DNA of 17,210 nt from an uncultured Clostridium sp. (GTDB lineage Bacteria; Bacillota; Clostridia; Lachnospirales; Lachnospiraceae), in NCBI GenBank assembly GCA_958349075.1, contig CATWBR010000031.1, positions 1 to 17,210 on the forward strand, in the 5' to 3' direction. Positions 1 through 10,200 of the stretch are shown piece by piece; the stretch's first letter is position 1, and each line of letters starts with the position of its first letter. Below the pieces are notes generated by a model that searched no databases, was not told the origin of the DNA, and saw only the letters and a list, made by a program, of their open reading frames with translations. The translations under genes were made by a program, and so were the position numbers.

Positions 1-12
1 AATCATTCCTAC

Positions 13-40
13 TTGTATTTTCTGGATTTTACTATATAAT
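13..40 (+). promoter_or_regulatory. Probable sigma-A promoter of the nifS operon
   Basis: A TTGTAT element (13-18) and a perfect TATAAT (35-40) are separated by 16 bases, about 64 bases before the nifS start. The -35 has three mismatches to TTGACA; the -10 is consensus. No clear operator was recognised, although nifS operons of this type are often controlled by an Rrf2/IscR regulator encoded upstream, which would lie outside this window. Confidence 0.55.
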
Positions 41-103
41 AATAAGCGTAGATGAAGCTTTTACCTTTATTACTACAAATAAGAAGAAAGGCGGATTTTT
101 ATT

Positions 104-1297
104 ATGAAACAGATTATTTATCTGGACAATGCAGCTACAACGAAGACGAGACCGGAGGTTGTAGATGCGATGCTTCCGTATTTTACGGAATTTTACGGAA
201 ACCCATCCTCCGTATATGATTTTTCGGCAGAGCCTAAGAAGGCGATTGCCAATGCGAGGGAGACGATTGCCGGAGCGCTTGGCGCAAAGGCGAATGAGAT
301 TTACTTTACCAACGGCGGTACCGAGTCGGACAACTGGGCGCTCATTGCTACGGCAGAGGCCTATCAGGCAAAGGGAAACCATATTATTACAACTAAAATC
401 GAACACCATGCGATTATTCACACCTGTGAATATCTGGAAAGCCGCGGTTTTGAAGTGACTTACCTGGATGTGGATGAGTTTGGCGTTGTGAAATTAGATG
501 ATCTGAAGAAAGCGATCCGTCCCGGGACGATCCTGATTTCAGTTATGTTTGCCAATAATGAGATTGGAACAATCCAGCCGATCAAAGAGATTGGTGAGAT
601 TGCGAAGGAACACGGAATTCTGTTCCATACCGATGCGGTACAGGCATTTGGCCATGTTCCGATCAATGTGGATGAATGCCATATCGACATGTTAAGCTCC
701 AGCGCTCATAAATTAAACGGCCCAAGAGGCGTCGGCTTCCTGTATATCCGCACCGGAGTGAAGGCAAAGGCCTTTATCCACGGCGGAGCCCAGGAGAGAA
801 AACGCCGCGGAGGCACAGAGAATACCCCGGGAATCGTGGGATTCGGCAAAGCAGTTGAGATTGCCATGGCCACGATGAAGGAGAGGACGGAGAAGGAGAG
901 AGCCCTCAGGGATCACCTGATCGAGCGTGTGATGAAAGAGGTTCCCTTCGTGCGTCTGAACGGCCATCCGTCAAAACGTCTTTCCAACAATGCCAACTTT
1001 GCATTCCAGTTTATTGAGGGTGAATCCCTGCTGATTATGCTGGATATGGACGGCATCTGCGGTTCCAGCGGTTCCGCCTGCACATCGGGCTCCCTGGATC
1101 CTTCACACGTGCTTCTGGCAATCGGCCTTCCTCATGAGATTGCCCACGGTTCACTGCGTCTGACCCTGAATGATGAGATCACGATGGAACAGATTGATTT
1201 TACCGTGGAGAGCATCAAAAAAATAGTGGAGCGTTTAAGATCCATGTCTCCATTATATGAGGACTACATGAAGAGACAGGCAGTGGCGCACGCGTAA
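104..1297 (+). CDS. nifS: Cysteine desulfurase, NifS/IscS type
   Basis: A PLP enzyme of aminotransferase class V that takes sulfur from L-cysteine as an enzyme-bound persulfide and passes it to Fe-S scaffolds and tRNA-thiolating enzymes in the cytosol. The 397 aa fit the family. The N-terminal LDNAATT motif, the PLP region (ATG start followed by GGTESDN near residue 70), the Schiff-base lysine K203 in the SSSAHKLNGPRG motif and the catalytic cysteine C326 in SSGSACTSG are all visible; the longer loop around C326 marks the group I NifS/IscS type. The start at 104 is preceded by a GAAAGGCGG ribosome binding site 9 bases upstream. It is the first gene of an operon with nifU and mnmA, which need its sulfur. 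Identification is firm; whether it mainly serves Fe-S clusters or tRNA is inferred from the neighbours. Confidence 0.96.
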   Translation: MKQIIYLDNAATTKTRPEVVDAMLPYFTEFYGNPSSVYDFSAEPKKAIANARETIAGALGAKANEIYFTNGGTESDNWALIATAEAYQAKGNHIITTKIEHHAIIHTCEYLESRGFEVTYLDVDEFGVVKLDDLKKAIRPGTILISVMFANNEIGTIQPIKEIGEIAKEHGILFHTDAVQAFGHVPINVDECHIDMLSSSAHKLNGPRGVGFLYIRTGVKAKAFIHGGAQERKRRGGTENTPGIVGFGKAVEIAMATMKERTEKERALRDHLIERVMKEVPFVRLNGHPSKRLSNNANFAFQFIEGESLLIMLDMDGICGSSGSACTSGSLDPSHVLLAIGLPHEIAHGSLRLTLNDEITMEQIDFTVESIKKIVERLRSMSPLYEDYMKRQAVAHA

Positions 1298-1307
1298 CAG
1301 GTTTTTA

Positions 1308-1346
1308 TATCCGCGGACCGTTATAAATCAGGCAAAACCGCGGATA
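1308..1346 (+). promoter_or_regulatory. Intercistronic hairpin between nifS and nifU
   Basis: A perfect 9-base inverted repeat, TATCCGCGG (1308-1316) and CCGCGGATA (1338-1346), with a 21-base loop, sits in the 112-base nifS-nifU gap. No T-run follows, so it is not a standard terminator. It may be an mRNA processing or stability element, or a leader structure. The function is inferred. Confidence 0.4.
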
Positions 1347-1409
1347 GAAACATATCAGGCGCCGCCACATGCATAAAATTTGAGATACGGGCTGAAAGGA
1401 GCAAAATAC

Positions 1410-1847
1410 ATGTATTCAGAAAAGGTAATGGATCATTTCCAGAATCCGAGAAATGTCGGAGAGATAGAGAATGCAAGCGGAATGGGAACTGTCGGTAACG
1501 CGAAATGCGGCGATATTATGAGGATTTACCTCGATATTGACGACGATCAGATCATCCGCGATGTCAAATTTAAAACGTTCGGCTGCGGGGCCGCAGTGGC
1601 TACCAGCAGCATGGCGACAGAACTCGTAAAGGGCAAATCCATACAGGAGGCAATGCAAATTACCAATAAAGCTGTAATGGAAGCACTTGACGGATTGCCC
1701 CCAGTTAAGGTACACTGTTCTTTGTTAGCAGAAGAAGCGATCCATGCTGCACTCTGGGATTATTCGGAGAAGCATGGCATTAAAATAGAAGGACTGACTA
1801 AGCCAAAGACAGACATCGGTGAGGAAGAAGTCGAAGAAGAGTACTGA
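1410..1847 (+). CDS. nifU: Fe-S cluster assembly scaffold, NifU/IscU type
   Basis: A scaffold on which Fe-S clusters are built from NifS-derived sulfur before transfer to apo-proteins. The 145-aa protein is a single IscU-like domain without the C-terminal Nfu domain of full NifU. The three conserved cluster-ligand cysteines are present: C33 in NAKCGD, C59 in FGCGA and C103 in VHCSL; D35 next to the first is the conserved aspartate that influences cluster lability. It ends in a run of acidic residues. The ATG at 1410 is chosen because AAAGGAG lies 8-10 bases upstream; an in-frame TTG at 1380 has no such site and would add ten residues unlike the family. It is followed by mnmA after three bases. 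Confidence 0.95.
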   Translation: MYSEKVMDHFQNPRNVGEIENASGMGTVGNAKCGDIMRIYLDIDDDQIIRDVKFKTFGCGAAVATSSMATELVKGKSIQEAMQITNKAVMEALDGLPPVKVHCSLLAEEAIHAALWDYSEKHGIKIEGLTKPKTDIGEEEVEEEY

Positions 1848-1850
1848 TAC

Positions 1851-2930
1851 ATGGAAAAGAAAAGAGTGGTAGTCGGCATGTCCGGAGGAGTAGACTCCTC
1901 CGTGGCGGCCTGGCTTTTGAAAGAACAGGGATATGACGTAATCGGCGTCACGATGCAGATATGGCAGGATGAAGAGCCGGAAGTTCAGGAAGAGAACGGG
2001 GGCTGCTGCGGCCTGAGCGCCGTGGACGACGCCAGAAGAGTAGCGGAACGGCTGGAGATCCCCTACTACGTCATGAATTTTAAAAAAGAATTTAAAGAGA
2101 ATGTAATGGATTATTTCGTGCGGGAATATATCGGGGGGAAGACTCCCAATCCCTGTATTGCCTGCAACCGTTTTGTTAAATGGGAGTCACTTTTGAAGAG
2201 AAGCATGGATATCGGGGCTGATTACATCGCCACCGGCCATTACGCCAGAATCGAGAAACTGGAGAACGGCCGCTTTGCCCTGCGCAAGTCTGCGACGGCG
2301 GCGAAGGACCAGACCTACGCGCTTTACAATCTGACCCAGCATCAGCTTTCCCATACGCTCATGCCGGTTGGTGAATATACAAAAGACGAGATACGCGCAA
2401 TTGCGGAGAAAATCGGGCTGACAGTTGCGAATAAGCCGGACAGCCAGGAGATTTGTTTTATTCCGGATCACGATTACGCAAAATTTATTGAAGAAAATAC
2501 CGATTGCCGTCTACCGGAAGGCAATTTTGTAGATAAAGACGGCAACATACTGGGCCGTCACCAGGGCATTACACACTATACGGTCGGACAGAGGAAGGGA
2601 CTCAATCTTGCCATGGGCCGCCCCGTATTTGTGACTGCAATCCGCCCGGAGACAAATGAAGTAGTAATAGGAGACAATGAGGACGTATTTTCCAGAAGAC
2701 TTACCTGCAGTAAGCTGAACTGGATGGCAGTGGACGGAATTCCGGGGGAAGGAATGAGAGTGACTGCCAAGATTCGTTACAGCCATAAGGGCGCACCCTG
2801 CATGATCCGAATTATCGGTGAGGATCTGTTGGAGTGCGTATTTGACGATCCACAGAGAGCTGCAACGCCGGGACAGGCCGTGGTATTTTACGATGGGGAA
2901 TACGTTGTCGGAGGAGGAACTATCTTATGA
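1851..2930 (+). CDS. mnmA: tRNA-specific 2-thiouridylase MnmA
   Basis: It activates U34 of tRNA-Lys, tRNA-Glu and tRNA-Gln by adenylation and replaces the 2-oxygen with sulfur, giving s2U34. The 359 aa match the usual length. The ATP-binding PP-loop SGGVDSS is at residues 11-17. The first catalytic cysteine C102 is in TPNPCIACN and the second, C202, in SQEICFIP; both are needed for the persulfide relay. The C-terminal half carries the expected [17 protein letters not shown] segment and beta-barrel. It starts three bases after nifU and probably depends on local translation or coupling, since the ribosome binding site lies inside the nifU tail. In many Firmicutes MnmA takes sulfur from a partner desulfurase encoded next door, here NifS. 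The stop overlaps the next start (ATGA). Confidence 0.97.
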   Translation: MEKKRVVVGMSGGVDSSVAAWLLKEQGYDVIGVTMQIWQDEEPEVQEENGGCCGLSAVDDARRVAERLEIPYYVMNFKKEFKENVMDYFVREYIGGKTPNPCIACNRFVKWESLLKRSMDIGADYIATGHYARIEKLENGRFALRKSATAAKDQTYALYNLTQHQLSHTLMPVGEYTKDEIRAIAEKIGLTVANKPDSQEICFIPDHDYAKFIEENTDCRLPEGNFVDKDGNILGRHQGITHYTVGQRKGLNLAMGRPVFVTAIRPETNEVVIGDNEDVFSRRLTCSKLNWMAVDGIPGEGMRVTAKIRYSHKGAPCMIRIIGEDLLECVFDDPQRAATPGQAVVFYDGEYVVGGGTIL

Positions 2931-4165
2931 TAAGAACAGCAGGATGCAGGGGGGCGGCAGTACTGCTTGGTATGTTTCTGATGGCTTCTTCCGTGGCGGG
3001 CTGCGGCGGCAAGTATGAACCGATTACTTTGCAGGCTCAGGAGACTCAGGCTTCGGAGGAGGAGAGCCGGCAGGTTCAGGCTGAGAGCGTCACGGATGAC
3101 GGCAATACACAGGACACGGCAGAAAAGGAAAAACAGGAACGGATGCTGGTTCTGGGAGACGCGCAGGATGCACAGACGGTGAAAGAAGCCGATGGAGCCG
3201 CGGTGGCGGAGATGAGCTCGCTTGAGAATGAGCGCACGACCGCCAACGGGTTTACGGATGTGGACGAGACCGTATTTGTAGTGGAGGATCACGTCAATCT
3301 CCGGAAGGGATGCGGAACGGAATTTGGCATTGTAACACAGCTTAAGACGGGCGACAGTATCAAGAGGACCGGGTACAGCGACGGATGGAGCAGAGTCGTA
3401 TATAAGGACACTACATGCTATGTCATGTCGGAATTTGTCTCCGCCCAGGATCCTTCGGGAGAGAATGGGGAGAATGTAATGGCTCTTGAGAACCAGCCGG
3501 CGCCGGCCAGCGCCGACGGTTCGGCTGCCGTGAGCAACGGCCGCATTGTGGCAATTGATGCGGGACATCAGGCAAAGGGCAATAACGATAAGGAGCCCAT
3601 CGGGCCGGGTTCTTCCACGATGAAGGCCAAAGTGGCGGCCGGCGCCGAGGGAATCGGCACAAAGCTTCCGGAATACAAACTGACGCTGTCGGTGTCCAAG
3701 AAGCTTAAGAGGATTCTGGAGGAGCGCGGTTATAAAGTGGTTATGATCCGTGAGACAAACGATGTGAATCTGAGCAATGCGGAGAGGGCGGAGATCGCCA
3801 ACAAGAGCGGGGCCTCCATCTTTGTCCGTGTCCATGCCAATTCCCTGGATAACAACAGTGTCCATGGAACGCTGGCCATGTGCCAGACGTCGGGCAATCC
3901 TTATAACGGATCCCTTCATGACCAGAGTTATTCCCTCTCCAAGAAGATCACGGACTATGTCTGTGCCGCCACCGGATTTAAGAACCGGGGTGTGCAGGAG
4001 ACGGACAGCATGAGCGGCATTAACTGGTGTACCATCCCTGTGTCCATCGTAGAGATGGGATTCATGAGCAATCCGGAGGAAGACCAGAAGATGGCGCAGG
4101 ACGACTATCAGGAGCTGATAGCAGCCGGAATTGCCAATGGAATCGACGCCTATTTCGGTCAGTAA
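2927..4165 (+). CDS. Lipoprotein N-acetylmuramoyl-L-alanine amidase with SH3 domain
   Basis: A predicted cell-wall hydrolase that cuts the bond between N-acetylmuramic acid and L-alanine in peptidoglycan, outside the membrane. The 412 aa begin with a lipoprotein signal ending in the lipobox VAGC, so C26 would be lipidated. A Glu/Gln-rich linker follows (about 35-105), then a bacterial SH3-like domain (about 115-170, with VNLRKGCG and WSRVVY), then a second linker and an Amidase_3 domain from about 205 to the end. The zinc ligands H214 (IDAGH), E249 (LPEYKL) and H303 (RVHANS) and the catalytic E376 ([12 protein letters not shown]) are all present, so it should be active. Its start overlaps the mnmA stop by 4 bases, and GAGGAGG lies 8-14 bases upstream inside mnmA, so the two are coupled. 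The link to tRNA thiolation is not functionally obvious. A terminator follows directly. Confidence 0.93.
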   Translation: MIRTAGCRGAAVLLGMFLMASSVAGCGGKYEPITLQAQETQASEEESRQVQAESVTDDGNTQDTAEKEKQERMLVLGDAQDAQTVKEADGAAVAEMSSLENERTTANGFTDVDETVFVVEDHVNLRKGCGTEFGIVTQLKTGDSIKRTGYSDGWSRVVYKDTTCYVMSEFVSAQDPSGENGENVMALENQPAPASADGSAAVSNGRIVAIDAGHQAKGNNDKEPIGPGSSTMKAKVAAGAEGIGTKLPEYKLTLSVSKKLKRILEERGYKVVMIRETNDVNLSNAERAEIANKSGASIFVRVHANSLDNNSVHGTLAMCQTSGNPYNGSLHDQSYSLSKKITDYVCAATGFKNRGVQETDSMSGINWCTIPVSIVEMGFMSNPEEDQKMAQDDYQELIAAGIANGIDAYFGQ

Positions 4166-4183
4166 TTCAGATGAATAAAATGA

Positions 4184-4241
4184 GACGGCCTGCAGGCCCT
4201 GCGACAGATACATTTCGCGGAAGGCCTGCGGGCCGTCTTTT
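4184..4241 (+). terminator. Rho-independent terminator after the amidase gene
   Basis: A 15-base stem (4184-4198 with 4223-4237, one G-T wobble, loop 24 bases) is followed by TTTTATT. It lies 18 bases after the amidase stop, between two convergent operons. Read on the minus strand the stem is followed by TCATTTTATT, a poorer tail, so it may also stop minus-strand transcription weakly. Confidence 0.85.
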
Positions 4242-4297
4242 ATTGAGTGGCAATGAAAAGTTCGCGAAGCGTGCTTTTCGTTGTTGGATGCGGGCGT

Positions 4298-7200
4298 TTA
4301 TGATCCGGAGGCAGGGAGTTCTTTCTCTTCCTCTGAAAGCTGCCGCACAATCAGGTTGAACGGAACCTCCTGATTGCCCAGCCTGAAGCGCAGACGGTAA
4401 GTACCCGGTTCAAGAGCCGCGGGCAAGGTAACTGTGATTTCCTGCTCTCCCTGTTCCGCCGTAAGGCTTGTGTTGCCCCCTGCCGTCCAGGCGGGAGTAA
4501 GTTCCGTATAGGTTCCGTCTGTCTTACGCTCGGCAGACACCGCGATGGAATGGTTTGACGGAGCCGTGTTTTGTACGGAATACGTGACCTTAAAGGCGAG
4601 TGTACTTCCCGGCGCCGCCGCGCGGCTGCCTGAGTCCAGAGAGACGTGGAGGCCGTAGGACGGATTCGGATAAACGGAATAGGCGGCGCTGGCATCGAGT
4701 GTGTCAACGGCGCCGGCATTTTCACCAAGAGGGAAAATCCGGGCGTTTAAAGTGTGGCTGCCTTCGGACAGGCCGGCGGTTTTTCCGGTGTCCATTTCTA
4801 ACTCGTAAGTACCCGCTTTGCTCAGAGGGATATAAACCTTTCCTCCGCTTGGGTAGTAATTTGAGCCGTTTACGGTAAATTTCACATTTTCCGGGAAAGA
4901 GCTGCCGTCTTCTGGAGAGAGGACGGCGGCCGCACCGCCGGAAAAACGTGTATCACTGCCCGCCGTAAGCTGTAGTGCGAAAGTATGTGTTCCTTTGGAC
5001 AGTCCGTCCCCTCCTATACTGCTCAGAGCGGCAGACGCGCTGCCGCCGTCGATGGTGAATACGGCCCCCATATTGTCCGCTCCCATACTGTCACGCAGGT
5101 GCAGACTGTATTCTCCGGCCTCGGGCGGCGTGGATGCGAAACCAAAGTCCAGGATTACGGTGAGCGTCCCGCTGAGCATTCCCGCCGGATTGCCCCGGCC
5201 GCTCATGGAGGTAAAATCGGTCAGCCTGATGATTTGCTCCTCCTCCGTCCCTGTGGCCTGATAGAGGTAAAAATCCGTGCTTCCCAACAGCGTCATCTTA
5301 GTTCCGGCAGGCAGATTCTTCTTACTCCCGTCCTTATCCTGCAGTTCCAGCCACAGTCCTCCCGTATCCGCCGCGGACACGGTAAAGGCGGCGGATACCG
5401 CGCTCTTATCCGATATGGAGGGGTTGCTTCCGGTGGGAGTCTCGTTATATTGCCGTCCGGCTCCTGCGCCGGTACTGGTAACGACGGATTTATTCCAGTG
5501 TATGCGGATCAGGACGGTAAAAACCGAATCTGATTCGTTTAAGTCCTTGAGCGTGAGCGTTACCACATCCTCGGTTTCTTTCGGAGCAAAACCGGGGGCA
5601 TTTTTCAGGGTAAAATCAATCATGGCTTCATACCGGCTGTCGGTTGAGCCTATCGTGACCGGGCTTTTAAAACTGCCCATATCACATTGCTCTGTCATCA
5701 GCCCCGACGATAACCATCCCTGCTTCTTTGAAGGCAGCATGGAGAGGGAAAAATTCTGGCCCTTCATGTCCGCGCCTTCGGCAACAAGATTAGCGCCCTG
5801 GGACGTTTCGACCCCGTTTAATTGAAGGCTTCTGTTTCCGGCCGGGATAAAGAGACTGCCCGTGTAGCTTCCGCTCTGTGTCGCGTAGAGATCTACGCTC
5901 AGTGAGGAGAGGGACGACGCCCTGGTGGCAATTTCAATATTCATGGCAGTCGTTTCCTGAATCTGCCCGTCTACAGAACGCTCTATCACTATCTGTACCG
6001 TTCCGAGATTCCGGCTGGCGGTAATATTATTATGATAGGTAAGATAAAATTCAATCTGCGGTACAACACGGTCCCCGGAGATGACTCCGGTCGTGGACTG
6101 CCCTATCACGGAATTGGTTCCGCCTCCGGAAGAAGATGCATTGGAAAGGACTTTTCCGTCTGCCGCCCCCTCGGAAATAAACCCTGTGCCGGTAGTCATA
6201 TAAAGGCCGAATACACTTAAAGGGTTTTTAGATATCGCCGCTTTCTGGCTTTCCAAATCAACGGCCGTGCCGCCATGCGCCTGATTGGCTTCTGAAGTCA
6301 CCCAGGTCCCGCTTGTTCCGGCACCGTTTTTGGCCGCGTCCGCCAGGGTGAAACCGGAGGTGGAGACGGGAAGGGTAATACTTTTAATCGTGTAGACGGA
6401 GCCGCTGTCTGCCGGAGAAAGCTCAATCACGCCTGTGGCCACGGAAAAACCGTCGCTGCCGTAACCAGGTTCATCCTCCGAAAGTGTTTTTGCCGTGAGC
6501 ATTGTATAGCGTACCACCTCCCGATCTCCAGCGCCCTGAACTTTCCAGTAGCGGTAAGGAGGACTCACCGCCGTCACAGCGGTGAAGCCGATTTCCTGCC
6601 CTTCGCCGTCCGAAAAACCTCCGTCCGGTGAACTGTCTGAAGGGCTGATCCGGCCGTAAACATATCCTTCTGTTGACTCTCCGGCCAGCAGATAACCGTA
6701 ACCGGCCACAGGGCCGTATACCGTGCTTCCTGATGAGGGATCGGTATAGGAAATGCGGAAAATAGTACCTGTGTCAAGCAGCAGAGTATTGGGCGTTTGT
6801 GTAATTGTAGCCAGAGACACCTTATCGCCGGATACATCTACGCTTGCAAACCGTGCAACCTCAATGGCGGCTGATTTTAGGACGAGAGTGCTGCCATCTT
6901 GAAGAACAAGGCCGTTTCCCAGGTTCCCCAGTGAACCGGATTCCCCGTGATCCCCGATCCGGTTCAGTGAATAGAGTGCCGTCTGGTTGGCATTGGCTAC
7001 GTCCGACCGTCCGGTAAGACATATATGTGAGTTGACAAGCAGCACCCTGTCTGCCCGCTGGATTGCGGTGAGTGTGCGCGTCGCTCCCGTGACCGCATTG
7101 CCTGTGTCCCTGACCACGCTGCCATAGTTATATAGTGTAACGATACGTGTTTTGCCGGCATCGCAGGAAGAGCCGCTTCCAAACACACCTCCCGCAAGAT

Positions 7201-10200
7201 TCATCGCCGGTTTGCCTGTGCCGCCACTGCCGCCTGTATCATAGCCCGTACCGTCGATATAGACATGGGATGTACCGGCTACAGTTATGGCATCATAATC
7301 CACCTGTTCGCCTCCGAAGTCTCCGCCTGCATAGACCGAATCTTCAACTGACAGGGCCGAGGCGGCCAGAGACGGTATTTTATCCTGGTGCTGGCTGTAA
7401 TAGCTGCATGCTTTTAACGCATTCAGCCCCACATGCACATGAGTGGAGCCGTTTACGGTTCCCTGGTAGCTGCCGCCAAATACGTTTCCTCTCACCGTGC
7501 CGCCTGTAAGGTTGACAAAAACTAAATCCGGGATTGCTTCTTCATCACTCAGCTGGCTGCCGTCATTACTCAGTTTGCTGCCACCATACAGATTACCCTG
7601 TACAAGACCGCCCGTCATATTCAGCGTAGAACCGCCGGTGACAAGCACGGTGCCGCTGGTGCCTACGGCGCCGCCGAATACGTTCCCCTCCACGGTGCCG
7701 CCCGTGATGCCCACGGAAGTGGAACCGTTAACAGGACCGTATTGGCCGCCGCCGTAAACATCGCCCTGGATGACGGCAGAGCCGGAGATATTGACGGCTG
7801 AGGAGCCGTCAATGCGGGCGCATTCCTCATAGCCGTTTTCACTGACGCCTTTTCCGCCCCCGTAAACATTTCCCGTAACAGTGCCTCCGCTTATAGAGAC
7901 GGAGCTGGTTCCTTTTAAATAGGCGTTTGCCCTGGTATCGTTGATACTGTGATCCGGGCGCTGGATGCCTTCACCGCTGGAATAGATATTTCCGACCGTT
8001 CCACCGGTGACCTTAATAGCGGCATTGCCGGTCAGACTTCCAAGGTCGGAGGCGGGATTATTCAATTTTTGAGGGACGGGAACTGTATCGGTACTGAAGC
8101 CGAACGAACTCGTGGGATCCCATCCCCGGCCTGCGGCAAACAGATTCTTTACCGTACCGCCGCTTACGGTTATGTCAACAGCCGAGGCTGTATCATTGCT
8201 GATTACATAAGCGGCGGAACCGGCGCCGTAAAGATCGGTCACCGTACCGCCGGTTACCGTAATTTTCAGGGTTCCCTGATAAGTTGGAACGCTTAAGTTT
8301 CTGCCGGAACCAGCCCCGTAGACGGTGGACACGGTGCCGCCGGAGATGTTAATTTCGGTTGTACCCGAATAGGGGGATGGATTTGACTGAAATCCCTGGT
8401 TTCCTCCTATGATTTGAGGCACAGTTCCGCCTGTGACATTTATTTTTACATTTCCGTTCAAGATTGCGCCGCTGGCGCTTCCGGCAACGATGGAATCCAC
8501 CCAGGCAGTTCCGTCTATTGTGATTACGGATTCACTGTTTTTGGCATCGAGTGTGCTGGAAGATCTGATATACCCGATTAGCCTGGTCACTCTTCCGCTG
8601 AGCACCGTTATAGTCCGGCCCGTTCCATCGCAGAGCTGGTTCCGGCCTGCGCCATAGAGGTAGAAGGCAGACGGAGTGACAACGTCCCTGCCTATGGTAA
8701 GGCTATATCCCTGTGCGTAGATATGCAGAGGCGAGCCGCTCAGCGTGATGGATTCAAAGCAAAAATCGGAATAGAGGAACAGCGCATAATCACTGGCGTC
8801 CGTTGCTTCTCTTATACACTGGAATGTGGCATTGGCGTCATATCCTTTAACGGTGACAGAAATGGGAGAATCCTTCAGTATATGGCAGTCCTCAACGGTA
8901 TACGTCCCGCAGATTACAATCCGGTTTGTTGTAACAGTTCCGTCGGGGTTGGCCGTCTTAAGCTTTTTTGCTGCGGTGTCCAAGGTTTTTACAGCGGTCT
9001 CCGGAGTGTTCCCATCACGGGAATCATCCCCATTCTGCGAATCCAGATAAACAGTATGGACTTCGGCCAACACATCGGCAGGATCGGAATACATTGTCGG
9101 CAGTTCAACCGTGGAGAACGACCTTAACAGCCTGACCGCCATCACCCTGCACCTTAGCTGCATTCCTTTGTCCGACGGACTCAGTACACGGCGGAAGACA
9201 GGTTTATTGGCGCCTTCAATATCCTCCCATAAGGCGGAAGAATCGTCATTTTTAGGAGCGATTTGCCATTGGAAGATAAATGTATATCCGTCCGGGGCGG
9301 AAATTGTCCGTCCGCCTTTTTTGTCGGCCAGGGTATAAACTGCCGTCTCTTCTTCCAAATCGGTTATAACCTTGAACTGATATCTGGAAGAGGATTCCCA
9401 GACAGAATAAAGATTCAAATGTTCAGCTTTTCCAACCTCCAGATAGTCTCCGGCGGCAAGACAGTCCCCGGCCGGAAGTGGAAGAGCGTGCGCACCGGAC
9501 GGCGAATCGGCCTCGGAGGGGGAAGCGGCCCTGGTTGTGGGAGCGGCCTCGGAGGGGGATGAGGCCCTGGTTGTGGGAACGGTCTCGGAAGGGGAAGCGG
9601 CCTCGGAAGAGGAGGCGGCTTCGGAGGGAGACGCCTTTCTTCCGGAGCGGGTTCCGGTCCAACCGGAGAATACGTAGGTAACCAGGCCGCTCTCTTCATA
9701 AGGGTCGGCCAGTTCTTTTGGACAGTCCGGGAGACGGAGCAGGCCGTCTGTCAGCGGAAGTTCCAGCTCCAGTTTGTCATCCAGAGTGACCAGGATAGTG
9801 GCGTCGGCGGGCTGATACCCGGCAGTCGTGGCAGCCTCTAAAAAGGTAAGGTTATCATCGGAGCAGATAACCGTTCCCGACTGGCCCTGATAGAAAAGAG
9901 TTTCCGGGTTGGATATTTCCTGCTCTGTAATTTCTTCTATAATGTAAAGCTTTTCCGGTTCTTCTACCAGCTCTTCCGGCAGAACCACCTCGGTTTCGCC
10001 TTCAGGCATCTCCTCCTGCGTTTCACCTTCAGGCATCTCCTCCTGCGTTTCACCTTCAGGCAGCTTTTCCTGTGTTTCACCTTCCGGCAGCTCCTCCCGG
10101 GTTTCGTCTTCCGGCAGTTCTTGCTGTGTTTCGTCTTCCGGCAGTTCTTGCTGTGTTTCATCATCCGGCAGTTCTTGCTGTGTTTCATCATCCGGCCGAT

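Noticed and set aside
2888..4213. 441-codon minus-strand open frame across the amidase gene
   Set aside because: It is the complement of a clear lipoprotein amidase with all active-site residues, has no recognisable domains, and crosses the plus-strand terminator.
4248..4281. Second terminator-like repeat (GAAAAG with CTTTTC) after the adhesin stop
   Set aside because: The stem is only about six or seven A/T-rich pairs and the following bases lack a T-run; the stronger hairpin at 4184-4241 is enough.
4298..4318. LPASGS end of the giant protein as a sortase motif
   Set aside because: A sorting signal needs a following hydrophobic stretch and basic tail; the protein stops immediately and other frames after the stop offer none.
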